DNA from: Ovis canadensis
Lineage: Eukaryota > Chordata > Mammalia > Artiodactyla > Bovidae
DNA: 64,000 bases
Direction: 5' to 3'
Assembly (NCBI RefSeq): GCF_042477335.2
Contig: NC_091253.1
Span: 92,518,501-92,582,500 of the forward strand
Shown here: positions 1-9,249 of the stretch, one piece after another
Layout of the letters: every line of letters begins with the position of its first letter
Numbering within the stretch: position 1 is the stretch's first letter
Position numbers and translations under genes: made by a program
Notes under the pieces: model-generated
What the model was told of the DNA's origin: nothing
Seen by the model: only the letters and a program-made list of their open reading frames with translations
The model's database searches: none

Positions 1-167
1 TGTCATTTCCTTCTCCAATGCATGAAAGGGAAAAGTGAAAGTGAAGCCACTCAGTCGTGCCCGACACTTTGCGATCCCATGGACTGCAGCCTACCAGGCT
101 CCTTCATCCATGGGATTTTCCAGGCAAGAGTACTGGAGTGGGGTGCCATTGCCTTCTCCATAGAAGC
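1..167 (-). repeat. Bov-A2-type SINE fragment, cut by window edge
   Basis: Reading the minus strand, this is the Bov-A unit found many times in this window: the 'ggagaaggcaatggc' start, 'cttgcctgg' in the middle and the 'cgactgagtggcttcacttt' type tail. The window edge cuts into a second unit at positions 1-20, so it is probably a dimer. It lies in DPY19L4 intron 1. Confidence 0.9.
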
Positions 168-714
168 AAGGTTTAATGAGTCTAAAAAGAGAAGTCAAAA
201 AAGGAGAAATTAATTAGCTACTATTGCTGATATCAGATGGCTAATTCTAACTTTACTGTGGAAAATGAATAAAATTTATTTTAAAAAAGCTTCAAACCAA
301 ATTTGTATGTTTGTTAAAATGTCTTTCAACAACAAAAAAAATGTCTTTCAACACTGACATACTGAGGGAAAAAAAATACTATATACTTAGCGGCTTCTGT
401 CTGACTAGTCTAAATTTTAACCATTTTTATATCATTTATTCTTTATTTTATAATCATGTTAAGTAGCAAAGTCAGTGAACAGATTGGAAAATGACATTAT
501 TAGAAAAGTCATACCATGGATATTGAGCATTTTTGCATACAAATCTGGGACAACTAATAAATACTATTATATTCCTCATTTATGATTTCCTTTTAATTTT
601 GCTATGGGTTAAAACAAAAGTTAAAAGCAGTCAACAAGAATGAAAATTTATGTAAAGCCAAACAAAGTCTTTTGTTGCAAGCGATCATTTTAAATTTTAT
701 TGAAAAAGAACACA

Positions 715-985
715 GGGCTTCCCTGGTGGTCCAGTGGTTAAGAATCTGCCTGCCAATGCAGGAGACATGGGCTTGGTCCCTGGTCCAGGAAGATTCCACA
801 GGCCGTGAGGTAACTAAGGCCGTGCACCACAACTACTGAAGCCTGAGCACCATAGAGCCTACGTCCCACAACAAGAGAAGCCACCACCATGAGAGGCCCT
901 GCGCCACAACTGGAGAGTAGGCCTCCACCCCACAACCACAGAAAGCCCAGCAACGAAGAACCAAAACAGTCAAAAATCAAATAAT
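715..985 (+). repeat. CHR-type tRNA-Glu-derived SINE
   Basis: It starts with 'gggcttccctggtggtccag', the degenerate A-box head of artiodactyl tRNA-Glu SINEs. It then continues into the CHR-specific body ('ccgtgcaccacaactactga', 'gagaagccaccaccatgag') rather than into a Bov-A unit. The tRNA part is diverged and is not a functional tRNA gene. Confidence 0.85.
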
Positions 986-1104
986 TACATAAACAAATTT
1001 TAAAAAGAATGTAACCACAAGTAGACACACATCCATGATTAAACACGTTAAAAAATGTAATTGGGTAATTTCAGAAATCAAGTAAACAAATCTACTGAGT
1101 TAAA

Positions 1105-1312
1105 AGTGTTAGTCGCTCAATTGTATCCAACGCTTTGCAGCATGGTGGACTAGAGCCCGCCAGGTTCCTCTGTCCATGGGATTCTCTAGGCAAGCATACT
1201 GGAGTGCTTTGCCATTTCCTTCTCCAGGGGATCTTTCTGACCCAGGGATCAAACTCAGGTCTCCTGCACTGCAGGCTGATTCTTTACTGTCTGAGCAACC
1301 AGGCAAGCCAAA
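1105..1312 (-). repeat. Bov-tA SINE
   Basis: On the minus strand a tRNA-Glu-like head ('ggcttgcctggttgctcag') is followed by a Bov-A unit ending in a diverged 'gagcgactaacac' tail. It is a diverged copy in DPY19L4 intron 1. Confidence 0.9.
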
Positions 1313-1497
1313 CAAAATATGTGACCAATGAGTTAGATAGAGCTTTTTTTATTACACAAAGTCTAAAAGTATGCATTTAAGATAACAACTTGGAAAGGAT
1401 GAGGATATTCACAGAAAAGTGTTCTTCACAAAAAGCTATCATTTTTTTTTTTAATTTCTCTATAAAATGAATCACTTTACAGAGATTTTAATAGAGT

Positions 1498-1640
1498 GTG
1501 CACACACATGGGTTTTTTTGTTTTGTTTTTTGCATCCATGCTGCACAGGATGCAGGATCTTAGTTCTCTAGGGATCAAACCCACGACCCCTAAAGTGGAC
1601 ACTCAGAATCCTAAGCAATGGACTGCCACGGAATTTCAGT
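1498..1640 (-). repeat. CHR-type SINE fragment
   Basis: On the minus strand it reads as a tRNA-Glu-like head with 'ggcagtccattgcttaggat' and 'gggtttgatccctagagaac', then loses similarity at an A-rich tail seen as T/G runs at 1510-1530. Subfamily not resolved. Confidence 0.75.
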
Positions 1641-2605
1641 ACTATTTTCTTGATTCTAAAATGTCATATATTTTAAGACACCATTTAATAATAGTTTTTC
1701 AAGAGGAAAACAAAACAAAACACTACCATATTAAATACCTGCATTGATTTTAAGACATGCCAATTTCAGTGGCATTAAACTGTGGGAGCAAAAAGTACTA
1801 TTTAGGAAATACAGTAACCTTTTTAACCAATCTCTTCCATCTTGTTCCTAAACTTTTTGCCTGTGACTATAAAACAAAACTGGATGCAGATTTTACCTCA
1901 TTTTCTTTATGCTGATCTTTTAACTTTATAATTGACAGACAAAGCCCAGAATCCCTAGGTGGATAAGCAACAAAGACCAAAGCAGTGGCTAAACCAGATT
2001 ATTCATTCTGATAGGAAAGCTCTGGGTTAGAATTCAAGTTTTCTTTTCGCTATCTTATAATTTTAGCATTGTAAAGAAAAAGTCCAGTAAATAAAAATGA
2101 TAACAAAGCCACAGAACAACCTACTATTTCAGTCTCTGGCTCTGTGATCTTCACATCATACAGTTAACAAGGCTACAAATAGGCTTTCAAATGTCCATCT
2201 AGACTATACATAGCAGTTTCCAAGAAAAGTGTGAATACTGCTCTACTCAAAGCTGTCACTTTCTTTGCTCTAACATTTCTTCCAGGATATACAAATACAA
2301 TACCATGACTCTCTACAGCATCAAGAGAAGATGAGATTCCCAAAGAGTATTTACTTAGAGAAAACATAGGACAAAGAAAAGGGTCCAAGTGAAGTGAATG
2401 ATAAGCAAAAAAGCAATATAGAAAACATGTGTATACAAGTAAAATAGACTATTTAGTCAAATTTTAATACAGTGAATACAAATAGCATACATTTTGAAAA
2501 AGTATGGAGTACCTAATAAACATAAAGTACTCAGAATAATGCCTAGCACATAGACATGTTTATTATAAATAACATTACTAGATTTCAATAAATAAGAATT
2601 TAATT

Positions 2606-2825
2606 ACTAGTTGTTGCTGTGCTCAGTCATGTCTGACTCTCTGCGCCCCTTTGGGCTGTAGCCCTCCAGGCTCCTCTGTCCATGGGATTTTTCAGGCAAG
2701 AATATTGGAGTGGGTTGTTATTTCCTCCTCCAGGGGATCTTCCCAACCCAGAGATCCAACCCATATCTCCTGTGTCTCCTGCATTGCAAGCATATTCTTT
2801 ACCTGCTGAGCCATTGGGGAAGCAC
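2606..2825 (-). repeat. Bov-tA SINE
   Basis: A complete head-plus-Bov-A arrangement on the minus strand, from 'gcttccccaatggctcagca' to the BovB-derived tail with 'agtcagacatgactgagcac'. There is a small internal insertion ('aggagacacagg') next to the B-box. Confidence 0.9.
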
Positions 2826-3599
2826 ACCTAACACATTAGACAGCCAAATACTTATGGAATTAAAAGTCTGTTGAATGAAACTATAACTTAACAAAACTTC
2901 AATGCATTAATTATTCCAAGTAAGAGGTATTTCATTCCTTTGGATTATCTGTCGTTCTACAAAGTCATTTTTCACTTTATATCACGGAAGTAAATTTCAC
3001 AAACTTGTATGGCTTATGAAATCACAACTGGTTCCACATCATATCTGTTTAGTTAGGTCTAACTTTAACCTGTTAAAACAATTCCTCATTAGCATGATAT
3101 ATAATATTAAAGACTTTTAGTACTGCAGTTTTAATTTTTTTATGCTTTAAGTGCTCATGGAAACATATAAGTGAGCTTATCAACCCACCCCAAGATTTGC
3201 AGGTAGTTAGAAAAGTAAAAAATATGAAAAAATCTGTCACATATACTGGAACCAAAGATAAAACCTAGGCGACAAACAGAAATACATTCTTCCTTACCAA
3301 CTACAAAGAATTTAGTTTTGAAGCTGTTTTTAGGTACAGTGTCTTAAATTAGACCAGTTTTAACCCAGAAAACTTAAGGAGGAGGAGGAGGCAAATATGA
3401 AGCAAGACTGGGCGCAGGAACAGAGCAGCAAGTTACAGAGCAAACAATTCTTAATTTTTTGTAAACTGTTTTCCATTGAATTCTTCAGACTCCCTTCTTG
3501 CATTCCTGGTTTAGCAAGGCTTCAGTCTAAACAGATCACGTTCACAACCCTCCTCAACAAGGTTAAAAAGTCATATTTTCCAGAATGAAAAGTCTAACT

Positions 3600-3989
3600 G
3601 CTCAGTCAGGCGATATCATTATATCTATGCCTGAAAGCACCATGCCTATTATGAACATGTGACACAAATGTTTCCTAGAACATCTCTCGCTGGCGAAGTT
3701 CCGCCCAGCTCCCCATTTTTCTCTCATACCTATCAACTTCTGTGGATCAGTACTGAGTGAGCTGTCTTGGCAGTGGCCCTGAAGACGTGGAAAGCTTTCT
3801 CCAGCCCACCTACTTTCACTCTCAAAGCACTCCGGGCTTCCGGATCCCCCCAAAGGCACCCAGTCCTTCTCCCTGTGGCGTCGCCCCCTAAACCTGTAAA
3901 TGAAATTGGCTGACCTTCACTCTTCCGTTTCTGCTTCTTCGTCTCCTCCCAATCCACCTCATTACCCCTTTCACCCCAAACCCTTGCCT
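3600..3989. other. Unique sequence between intron and CpG island
   Basis: GC content rises toward the CpG island. No exon of DPY19L4 or another gene is recognisable. The open frames here lack any recognisable protein domain. Confidence 0.5.
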
Positions 3990-4457
3990 CTTTCTGTCCC
4001 CACCTTGGCGTGCGGCTCCTCTCACCCAGGGGTGACCTGGTCAGCACCCACAGACGTCTCAGGAGCGCACTCAGCCCGAGGGGCACTCGGCAACACGACT
4101 TTCACTCCCGAAGGAGACACTCAGCACTCGCACCGACATCTTCTCAACCCGAGTCTGTCCCCCGCTCCGCTCGCTCACCAGCAGCTCCCGGCCCTTCCTC
4201 TCAGCCACTCCCCCCACGGCGTTCTCTCCCGCGACCCGATTTCCAACTTCAAGCTCCACTTCTGCCTCCCACTCGAGCCGGCACGACTTCAGGCCGTCCA
4301 CTCCACTCCCTCTCGATGTCTCCGCACGCCTCCCGCCCCCCTCGCCGCGGTCCCGCTCCTTGCCGCCGGACAGCCGCGCCACCAGCCGCCGGGTCTCCCG
4401 GCCCTTTTCCCGAGACCTCTCGCGGCCGTAAGCGCGCCGGACCCCGGGGCCGGTCAC

Positions 4458-4473
4458 CTTCTTCCTCCGCCAT
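4458..4473 (-). CDS. DPY19L4: DPY19L4 coding exon 1 (16 nt)
   Basis: The minus strand has an ATG at 4473-4471 in a strong Kozak context (A at -3, G at +4), followed by codons for MAEEE and one base of a glycine codon. A splice donor follows (AAG|GTGACC, GT at 4457-4456). The peptide MAEEEG is the known start of mammalian DPY19L4, and the position downstream of ESRP1 in the same orientation matches mammalian synteny. DPY19 proteins are multi-pass ER membrane proteins. DPY19L1 and DPY19L3 are protein tryptophan C-mannosyltransferases; the activity of DPY19L4 is less certain. The frame stays open past the donor only because the island has few stops; that extension is not coding. The rest of the gene lies beyond the left edge. 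Confidence 0.87.
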
Positions 4474-4592
4474 CGTCCCCGCGGAGGCCGGGGGGGACTC
4501 CCTCGGGGCTCCAGCGCCGCCCGGCGTCTCCCGCCTCCGCGTAGCCGAGCCCCGCGCCTCTCCTCAGGCCCGCTCGCGCGCCGCCGCGCCCC

Positions 4593-4613
4593 CACTTCCT
4601 GACCCGCCCACTC
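4593..4613 (-). promoter_or_regulatory. ETS-like site next to a GC box
   Basis: On the minus strand 'caggaagtg' (ETS core GGAA) at 4593-4601 lies beside a GC box, 'gtgggcgggtc', at 4602-4612. The pair is about 120-140 bp upstream of the DPY19L4 ATG, where ETS and Sp/KLF factors often specify starts in TATA-less CpG-island promoters. The actual start site cannot be read from the sequence. Confidence 0.5.
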
Positions 4614-4904
4614 ACCCCCCCCCTCCGGTGTCGCCGCCAACCGCGTCCCCCTGCCCCGGGCCGCCTTGGAACCAGAGTGCTGGGAGCGGAGGGCTGGCCG
4701 GAGTGTTTGGCGCGAGCGCCTGGGCCTGAACGGGCAGGAAGGAAGGCGGCTCAGACGGGGGTGGCTCCGCCCACGGCTGGCGCTCCGGGCCCCTTCCGCC
4801 CACACCCCAGGAGACAAATCCCGGGGTTCCCGCTGAGGCCCTTCCCCACACACACATCGGCAAAGGTGGGTGCCCGAGGGCCCTTCTGGCACTTTTGTGA
4901 CTCA

Positions 4905-5115
4905 GGTATTCCCTGGTGGCTCAGACGGTAAAGACTCCGACTGCAGTGCGGGAGACCTAGGTTCGATCCCTGGTCGGGAAGATCCCCTGGAGGAGGCCAT
5001 GGAAACACGTTCCAGTGATCTTGCCTGGAGAATTCCCAGTGCACATAGGAGCCTGGTGGGCTGCAGTCCATGGGGTCGCAAAGAGTCAGACACGACTGAG
5101 TGATTAAGCACGGCA
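4905..5115 (+). repeat. Bov-tA SINE
   Basis: Head 'ttccctggtggctcagacgg', B-box region 'ggttcgatccctggtcggga', then a complete Bov-A unit to 'cgactgagtgattaagcac'. It sits immediately outside the CpG island, about 430 bp upstream of the DPY19L4 ATG. Confidence 0.95.
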
Positions 5116-5295
5116 CAGTCCAGAGAATATCCAGATCCAGCCCCCGTACCTGCCCCATTTTACAGAGAGGAAAAGGAGGTCGAGCGAGTCTAAGTCAACA
5201 AGCTAGTCTGAGCGAGGGCTCCTGAATCCTCAAAGTGCCTTCAGAGCGCGGCAAAACCCATTTGGGTTGTTGGCACATTGGTTTAGTAGCCCGCT
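5116..5295. other. Short unique interval
   Basis: Moderate-GC sequence between two SINEs with no recognisable feature. The phrase 'cattttacagagaggaaaag' at 5154-5173 resembles the 3' part of MIR elements, so a small MIR relic is possible. Confidence 0.35.
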
Positions 5296-5589
5296 AGACA
5301 TTTACAAGACGGAGAAGGCAATGGCAACCCGCTCCAGTACTCTTGCCTGGAAAATACCATGGACGGAAGAGCCTGGAAAGCTGTGGTCCATGGGGTTCCT
5401 GAGGGTCGGACACAACTGAGCAACTTCACTTTCACACATTGGAGAAGGAAATGGCAACCCACTCCAGTGTTCTTGCCTGGAGAATCCCAAGGACGGTGGA
5501 GCCTGGTGGGCTGCCGTCTGTGGGGTCGCACAGGGTCGGACACCACTGAAGCGACTTAGCAGCAGCAGCAGCAGCAGACATTTACAAGA
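5296..5589 (+). repeat. Bov-A2 dimer with AGC tail and TSD
   Basis: Two Bov-A units stand head to tail (5310-5435 and 5442-5558), without a tRNA head. They are followed by an (AGC)n tail at 5557-5575. A 14-bp target-site duplication, agacatttacaaga, flanks the element at 5296-5309 and 5576-5589. This is a well-defined retrotransposition event, and the tail is a likely length-polymorphic microsatellite. Confidence 0.95.
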
Positions 5590-5819
5590 AAAAAACTTGT
5601 ACTTGCAACTTAAGTGTTTTAACCGCCCAAAGTGGTTAAACAAACGTATCTGCATTTCATAACATTATTTTACAAACAGTAATACTGCGGCCAGTAATAG
5701 AGGGTGCAGTTTAGATATTCCACAGCAATGGAACATAGATTTAACTTGCATACTGTTTGTCTTCATTTTTATTATATCAGGCATTCTCCAAATATACCTG
5801 GATCTTTCCCCCTCAACAG
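5590..5819. other. Unique AT-rich interval
   Basis: No gene or repeat recognised. Confidence 0.4.
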
Positions 5820-6100
5820 TGTTGTTGTTCAGCCGTTAAGTCTTGTATTTGTGTCCCTATGGACTACAGCATGACAGGCTCTCCTGTCCTTCACTATCTC
5901 CCGGAGTTTACTCAGATTCATGACCATTGAGTCAGTGATACTTTCTAACCATCTTACCCTCTGACGTGGCCCTTCTCCTTTCGCCTTCAGTCTTTCCCAG
6001 AGTGAGAGTCTTTCCCAGTAAGTCAGCTCTTCACATCAGGTGGAGGAACTATTGGAGCTTCAACAGTCTTTCAAATGAATATTTCGGGTTGATTTCCTTT

Positions 6101-6769
6101 CAGTTCAGTTCAGTCCAGTCGCTCACTCGTGTCCGACTCTTTCTGACCCCATGAATTGCAGCATGCCAGGCCTCCCTGTCCATCACCAACTCCCGGAGTT
6201 CACTCAGACTCATGTCCATTGAGTCCGTGATGCCATCCAGCCATCTCATCCTCGGTCGTCCCCTTCTCCTCCTGCCCCCAATCCCTCCCAGCATCAGAGT
6301 CTTTTCCAGTGAGTCAATTCTTCCCATGAGGTGGCCAAAGTACTGGAGCTTCAGCTTTAGCATCATTCCTTCCAAAGAAATCCCAGGGTTGATCTCCTTC
6401 AGAATGGACTGGTTGGATCTCCTTGCAGTCCAAGGGACTCTCAAGAGTCTTCTCCAACACCACAGTTCAAAAGCATCAATTCTTTGGCACTCAGCCTTCT
6501 TCACAGTCCAACTCTCACATCCATACATGACCACAGGAAAAACCATAGCCTTGACTAGACGGACCTTAGTCGGCAAAGTAATGTCTCTGCTTTTGAATAT
6601 ACTATTTAGGCTGTTTCTTCCAAGGAGTAAGCTTCTTTTAATTTCATGGCTGCAGTCACCATCTGCAGTGATTTTGGAGCCCCAAAAAATAAAGTCTGAC
6701 ACTTTTTCCACTCTTTCCCCATCTATTTCGCGTGAAGTGATGGGACCGGATGTCATGATCTTTCTTTAG
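6101..6769 (-). mobile_element. BovB 3' fragment inserted in older BovB
   Basis: On the minus strand this is the C-terminal part of the BovB protein ([19 protein letters not shown] and upstream) through the 3' end with the ACTGAACTGAA-like tail. The older BovB stops at 'gatttccttt' (6091-6100) and resumes at 'ctttaggttt' (about 6770), with only a short CTTT repeat at the junctions. The frame 6100-6756 is open for 218 codons, so this copy is younger than its host. It is 5' truncated and cannot be autonomous. Confidence 0.88.
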
Positions 6770-7513
6770 CTTTAGGTTTAAGCTCCTTGCTCTCCAAGGG
6801 ATTCTCAAGAGTCTTCTCTAGCACCACAGTTCAAAACCATCGGTTCTTTGGCGCCTTCTTTCCAGTCCACCTGTCACATCTGTACATGACTACTAGAAAA
6901 ACCATAGCTTTGACTTTGTCACATATTAAAAAGATGCTTCTGCTTTGAATACAATGGCTGGGTTTGTCATAGCTTTCCTTCCAAGGAGCAAGCATCTTTT
7001 AATTGCATGGCTGCAGTCATTCTCTGCAGTGATTTTGGAACCCAAGAAAATAATATCTGTCACTGCTTCCACTCTTTCCCCTTGTATTTGCCATAAACTG
7101 ATGGGACTGAACTGCCATGCCAGTTTTTGAATGCTGCGTTTTAAGTTAAGCTTTTCACCCTCATCAAAGAGGCTCTTTAGTTCCTCTTCACTTTTTGCCA
7201 TTAGAGTGGTATTATCTGCATATCTAAGATTGTTGAAATTTCTCCCAGCAATCTTGATTTCAGCTTGTGAGTCACCCAGGCTGGCGTTTCGCATGAAATA
7301 CTCTGCATATAAGCCAAATAAGCAGGATGACAATATACAGCATTGTCATACTGCTTTCCGAATTTTGAACCAGTCAATTGTTCCATGTCTGATTCTAACT
7401 GTTGCTTCTTGACCTACCTACAGATTTTTCAGCAGAAAGGTAGCGTAACCCGGTACTCCCATCTCGTTAAGAATTTTCCACAGTTTATTGTGATCCACAT
7501 AGTCAAAGGCTTT

Positions 7514-8293
7514 CAGTTCAGTTCAATTCAGTTCAGTTGCTCAGTCGTGTCCGACTCTTTGTGACCCCATGAATCGCAGCACGCCAGGCCTCCCTGTCCA
7601 TCACCAACTCCCAGAGTTCACTCAGGCTCACGTCCCTTGAGTCCGTGATGCCATCCAGCCATCTCATCCTCTGTCGTCCCCTTCTCCTCCTGCCCCCAAT
7701 CCCTCCCAGCATCAGAGTCTTTTCCAATGAGTCAATTCTTCCCATGAGGTGGCCAAAGTACTGGAGCTTCAGCTTCAGCAACATTCCCTCCAAAGAAATC
7801 CCAGGGTTGATCTCCTTCAGAATGGACTGGTTGGATCTCCTTGCAGTCCAAGGGACTCTCAAGAGTCTTCTCCAACATCACAGCTCAAAAGCATCAATTC
7901 TTTGGCGCTCAGCTTTCTTCACAGTCCAACTCTCACATCCATACATGACTACTGGAAAAACCATAGCCTTGACTAGATGGACCTTTGTTGGCAAAGTAAT
8001 GTCTCTGCTTTTGAATATGCTATCTAGGTTGGTCATAACTTTTCTTCCAAGGAGTAAGCGTCTTTTAATTTCATGGCTCCAGTCACCATCTGCAGTGATT
8101 TTGGAGCCCCAAAAAATAAAGTCTGACACTATTTCCACTGTTTCCCCATCTATTTGCCATGAAGTGATGAACTGAATTGATGGGACCAGATGCCATGATC
8201 TTCGTTTTCTGAATGTTGAGCTTTAAGCCAACTTTTTCACTCTCTACTTTCACTTTCATCAAGAAGCTTTTTAGTTCCTCTTCACTTTCTGCT
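7514..8293 (-). mobile_element. BovB 3' fragment with TSD, nested in older BovB
   Basis: A 5'-truncated BovB 3' end, younger than its host. A 9-bp TSD, aaaggcttt, flanks it at 7505-7513 and 8294-8302. Deleting the insert and one TSD copy restores the host BovB ('atagtcaaaggctttagcatag'-like context). Its frame is interrupted near 8135 and 7878, so it encodes nothing intact. Confidence 0.93.
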
Positions 8294-8461
8294 AAAGGCT
8301 TTAGCATAGTCAATAAAACAGATGTTTTTCTGGAACTCCTTTGCTTTCTCTATGATCTGACAAATGTAGGCAATTTGATCTCTAGTTTCTCTGCCTCTTG
8401 AAAACTCAATTTGTCCATCTGGAAGTTTTCAGTTCACATACTACTGAAGCCTGTATGCTGT

Positions 8462-8672
8462 CCTAAGTCACTTCAATGCTCTCTGAATTTTTGCGACCCC
8501 ATGAACTGAGACCCGTTGAGCTCCTCGGTCCATGGGATTTCCCAGGCAAGAATAGTGGAGTGGGTTGTCATTTCCTTCTCCAGGGGATCTTCCCTCACCT
8601 AGGAATCAAACTTGCATCTCTTCCAACTCCAGCATTGGCAGGCGGTTTCCTTACCACTAGCACCACCTAGCT
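8462..8672 (-). repeat. Bov-tA SINE nested in BovB
   Basis: Reverse-oriented Bov-tA with a diverged head ('aggtggtgctagtggtaagg') and Bov-A tail. BovB reverse transcriptase sequence continues on either side, so it inserted after the host BovB. Confidence 0.85.
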
Positions 8673-9030
8673 TGAAGGGTTTTGAGCATCACATTGCTAG
8701 CATGTGAAATGAGCGCAATTGTATGGTAATTTGAACATACCTTGGCATTGCCCTTCTTTGGGATTGAAATGAAAGCTGACATTTTCCAATCCTGTGGCCA
8801 CTGCTGAGTTTTCCAAATTTCCTCTCATATTGAGAACAGCACTTTAACAGCATCATCCTTTAGAATTTTAAATAGTTCAGCTGGAATTCCATTGCCTCCA
8901 CTAGCTTTGTAGTAAGGCTTCCTAAGGCCTTCTTGACTTCACACTCCAGGATGTCTGGTTCTAGGTGAGTGACCACACTATTGTGGCTATCGGGGTCATA
9001 CCACTTTGCATTCATGCGTTTCAACAGTAG

Positions 9031-9245
9031 GAAGAAGTACATTTAAGAACTGATAAAATCCCCATTATAGAATGAGAGGAAAAAAACACAAGAATTCACT
9101 GAAGTCATGGGGTAATGATGGTTGTCCCATTTTAGCAGACAGCAAGAGTCTCCTTCCTAATACCACCTATATTAAGTCAGGATATTTGGGGAGAAGCTAT
9201 CAGCTTTCAGTGCTATGCAAAAACAGTTCCAGGAACTCTTTTTAT
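9031..9245. other. Short spacer between BovB copies
   Basis: AT-rich sequence with no recognisable feature. Confidence 0.4.
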
Positions 9246-9249
9246 GTGT

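Larger units (their letters stand above)
1..4457 (-). other. DPY19L4: DPY19L4 intron 1 (partial)
   Basis: This stretch lies 3' of the DPY19L4 exon 1 donor on the minus strand. It is AT-rich and holds five SINE copies, listed separately. I looked for exon 2, expected to encode a lysine/arginine-rich cytosolic N-terminus, and did not find it. The segments 168-714, 1745-2605 and 2826-3600 show no exon, RNA gene or repeat that I recognise. Assignment as an intron is inference from the exon 1 donor at 4457. Confidence 0.75.
3990..4870 (-). promoter_or_regulatory. DPY19L4: CpG-island promoter of DPY19L4
   Basis: CpG dinucleotides are dense from about 4000 to 4870, in sharp contrast to the AT-rich flanks. 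The translation start at 4473 lies inside the island. No TATA box is visible upstream of it on the minus strand. This is the usual architecture of a broadly expressed housekeeping-type promoter. The island extends well to both sides of exon 1, so divergent plus-strand transcription is possible, but nothing here proves it. Confidence 0.88.
5820..9030 (-). mobile_element. Old BovB (RTE LINE) carrying nested insertions
   Basis: The segments 5820-6100, about 6770-7513, 8294-8462 and about 8672-9030 are collinear pieces of one diverged minus-strand BovB. The encoded reverse transcriptase contains a degraded catalytic block (RYADN at about 7211-7225 instead of YADD) and many frameshifts. Later insertions split it: a BovB 3' fragment at 6101-6769, another at 7514-8293, and a Bov-tA at about 8462-8672. 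The 5' boundary near 9030 is approximate. It is a dead fossil. Confidence 0.88.

Noticed and set aside
1..4457. DPY19L4 exon 2 within the window
   Set aside because: I searched the minus strand for a Lys/Arg-rich N-terminal exon after an acceptor and found none. It is presumably further left.
4010..4892. Long open frames on both strands in the CpG island (239 codons plus, 273 codons minus)
   Set aside because: They are rich in Pro/Ala/Arg/Gly and Ser as expected of stop-poor GC-rich DNA, overlap each other on both strands, and cross the DPY19L4 exon 1 and its donor. No protein family is recognisable.
4905..5000. tRNA genes at SINE heads (here and at about twenty other sites)
   Set aside because: The A/B-box-like heads are tRNA-Glu-derived parts of Bov-tA and CHR SINEs; they are diverged and cannot fold as full tRNAs.
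5557..5575. CRISPR-like or coding trinucleotide repeat
   Set aside because: It is the AGC tail of a Bov-A2 SINE, bounded by its TSD. Nothing in this vertebrate window resembles a CRISPR array or a bacterial defence system.
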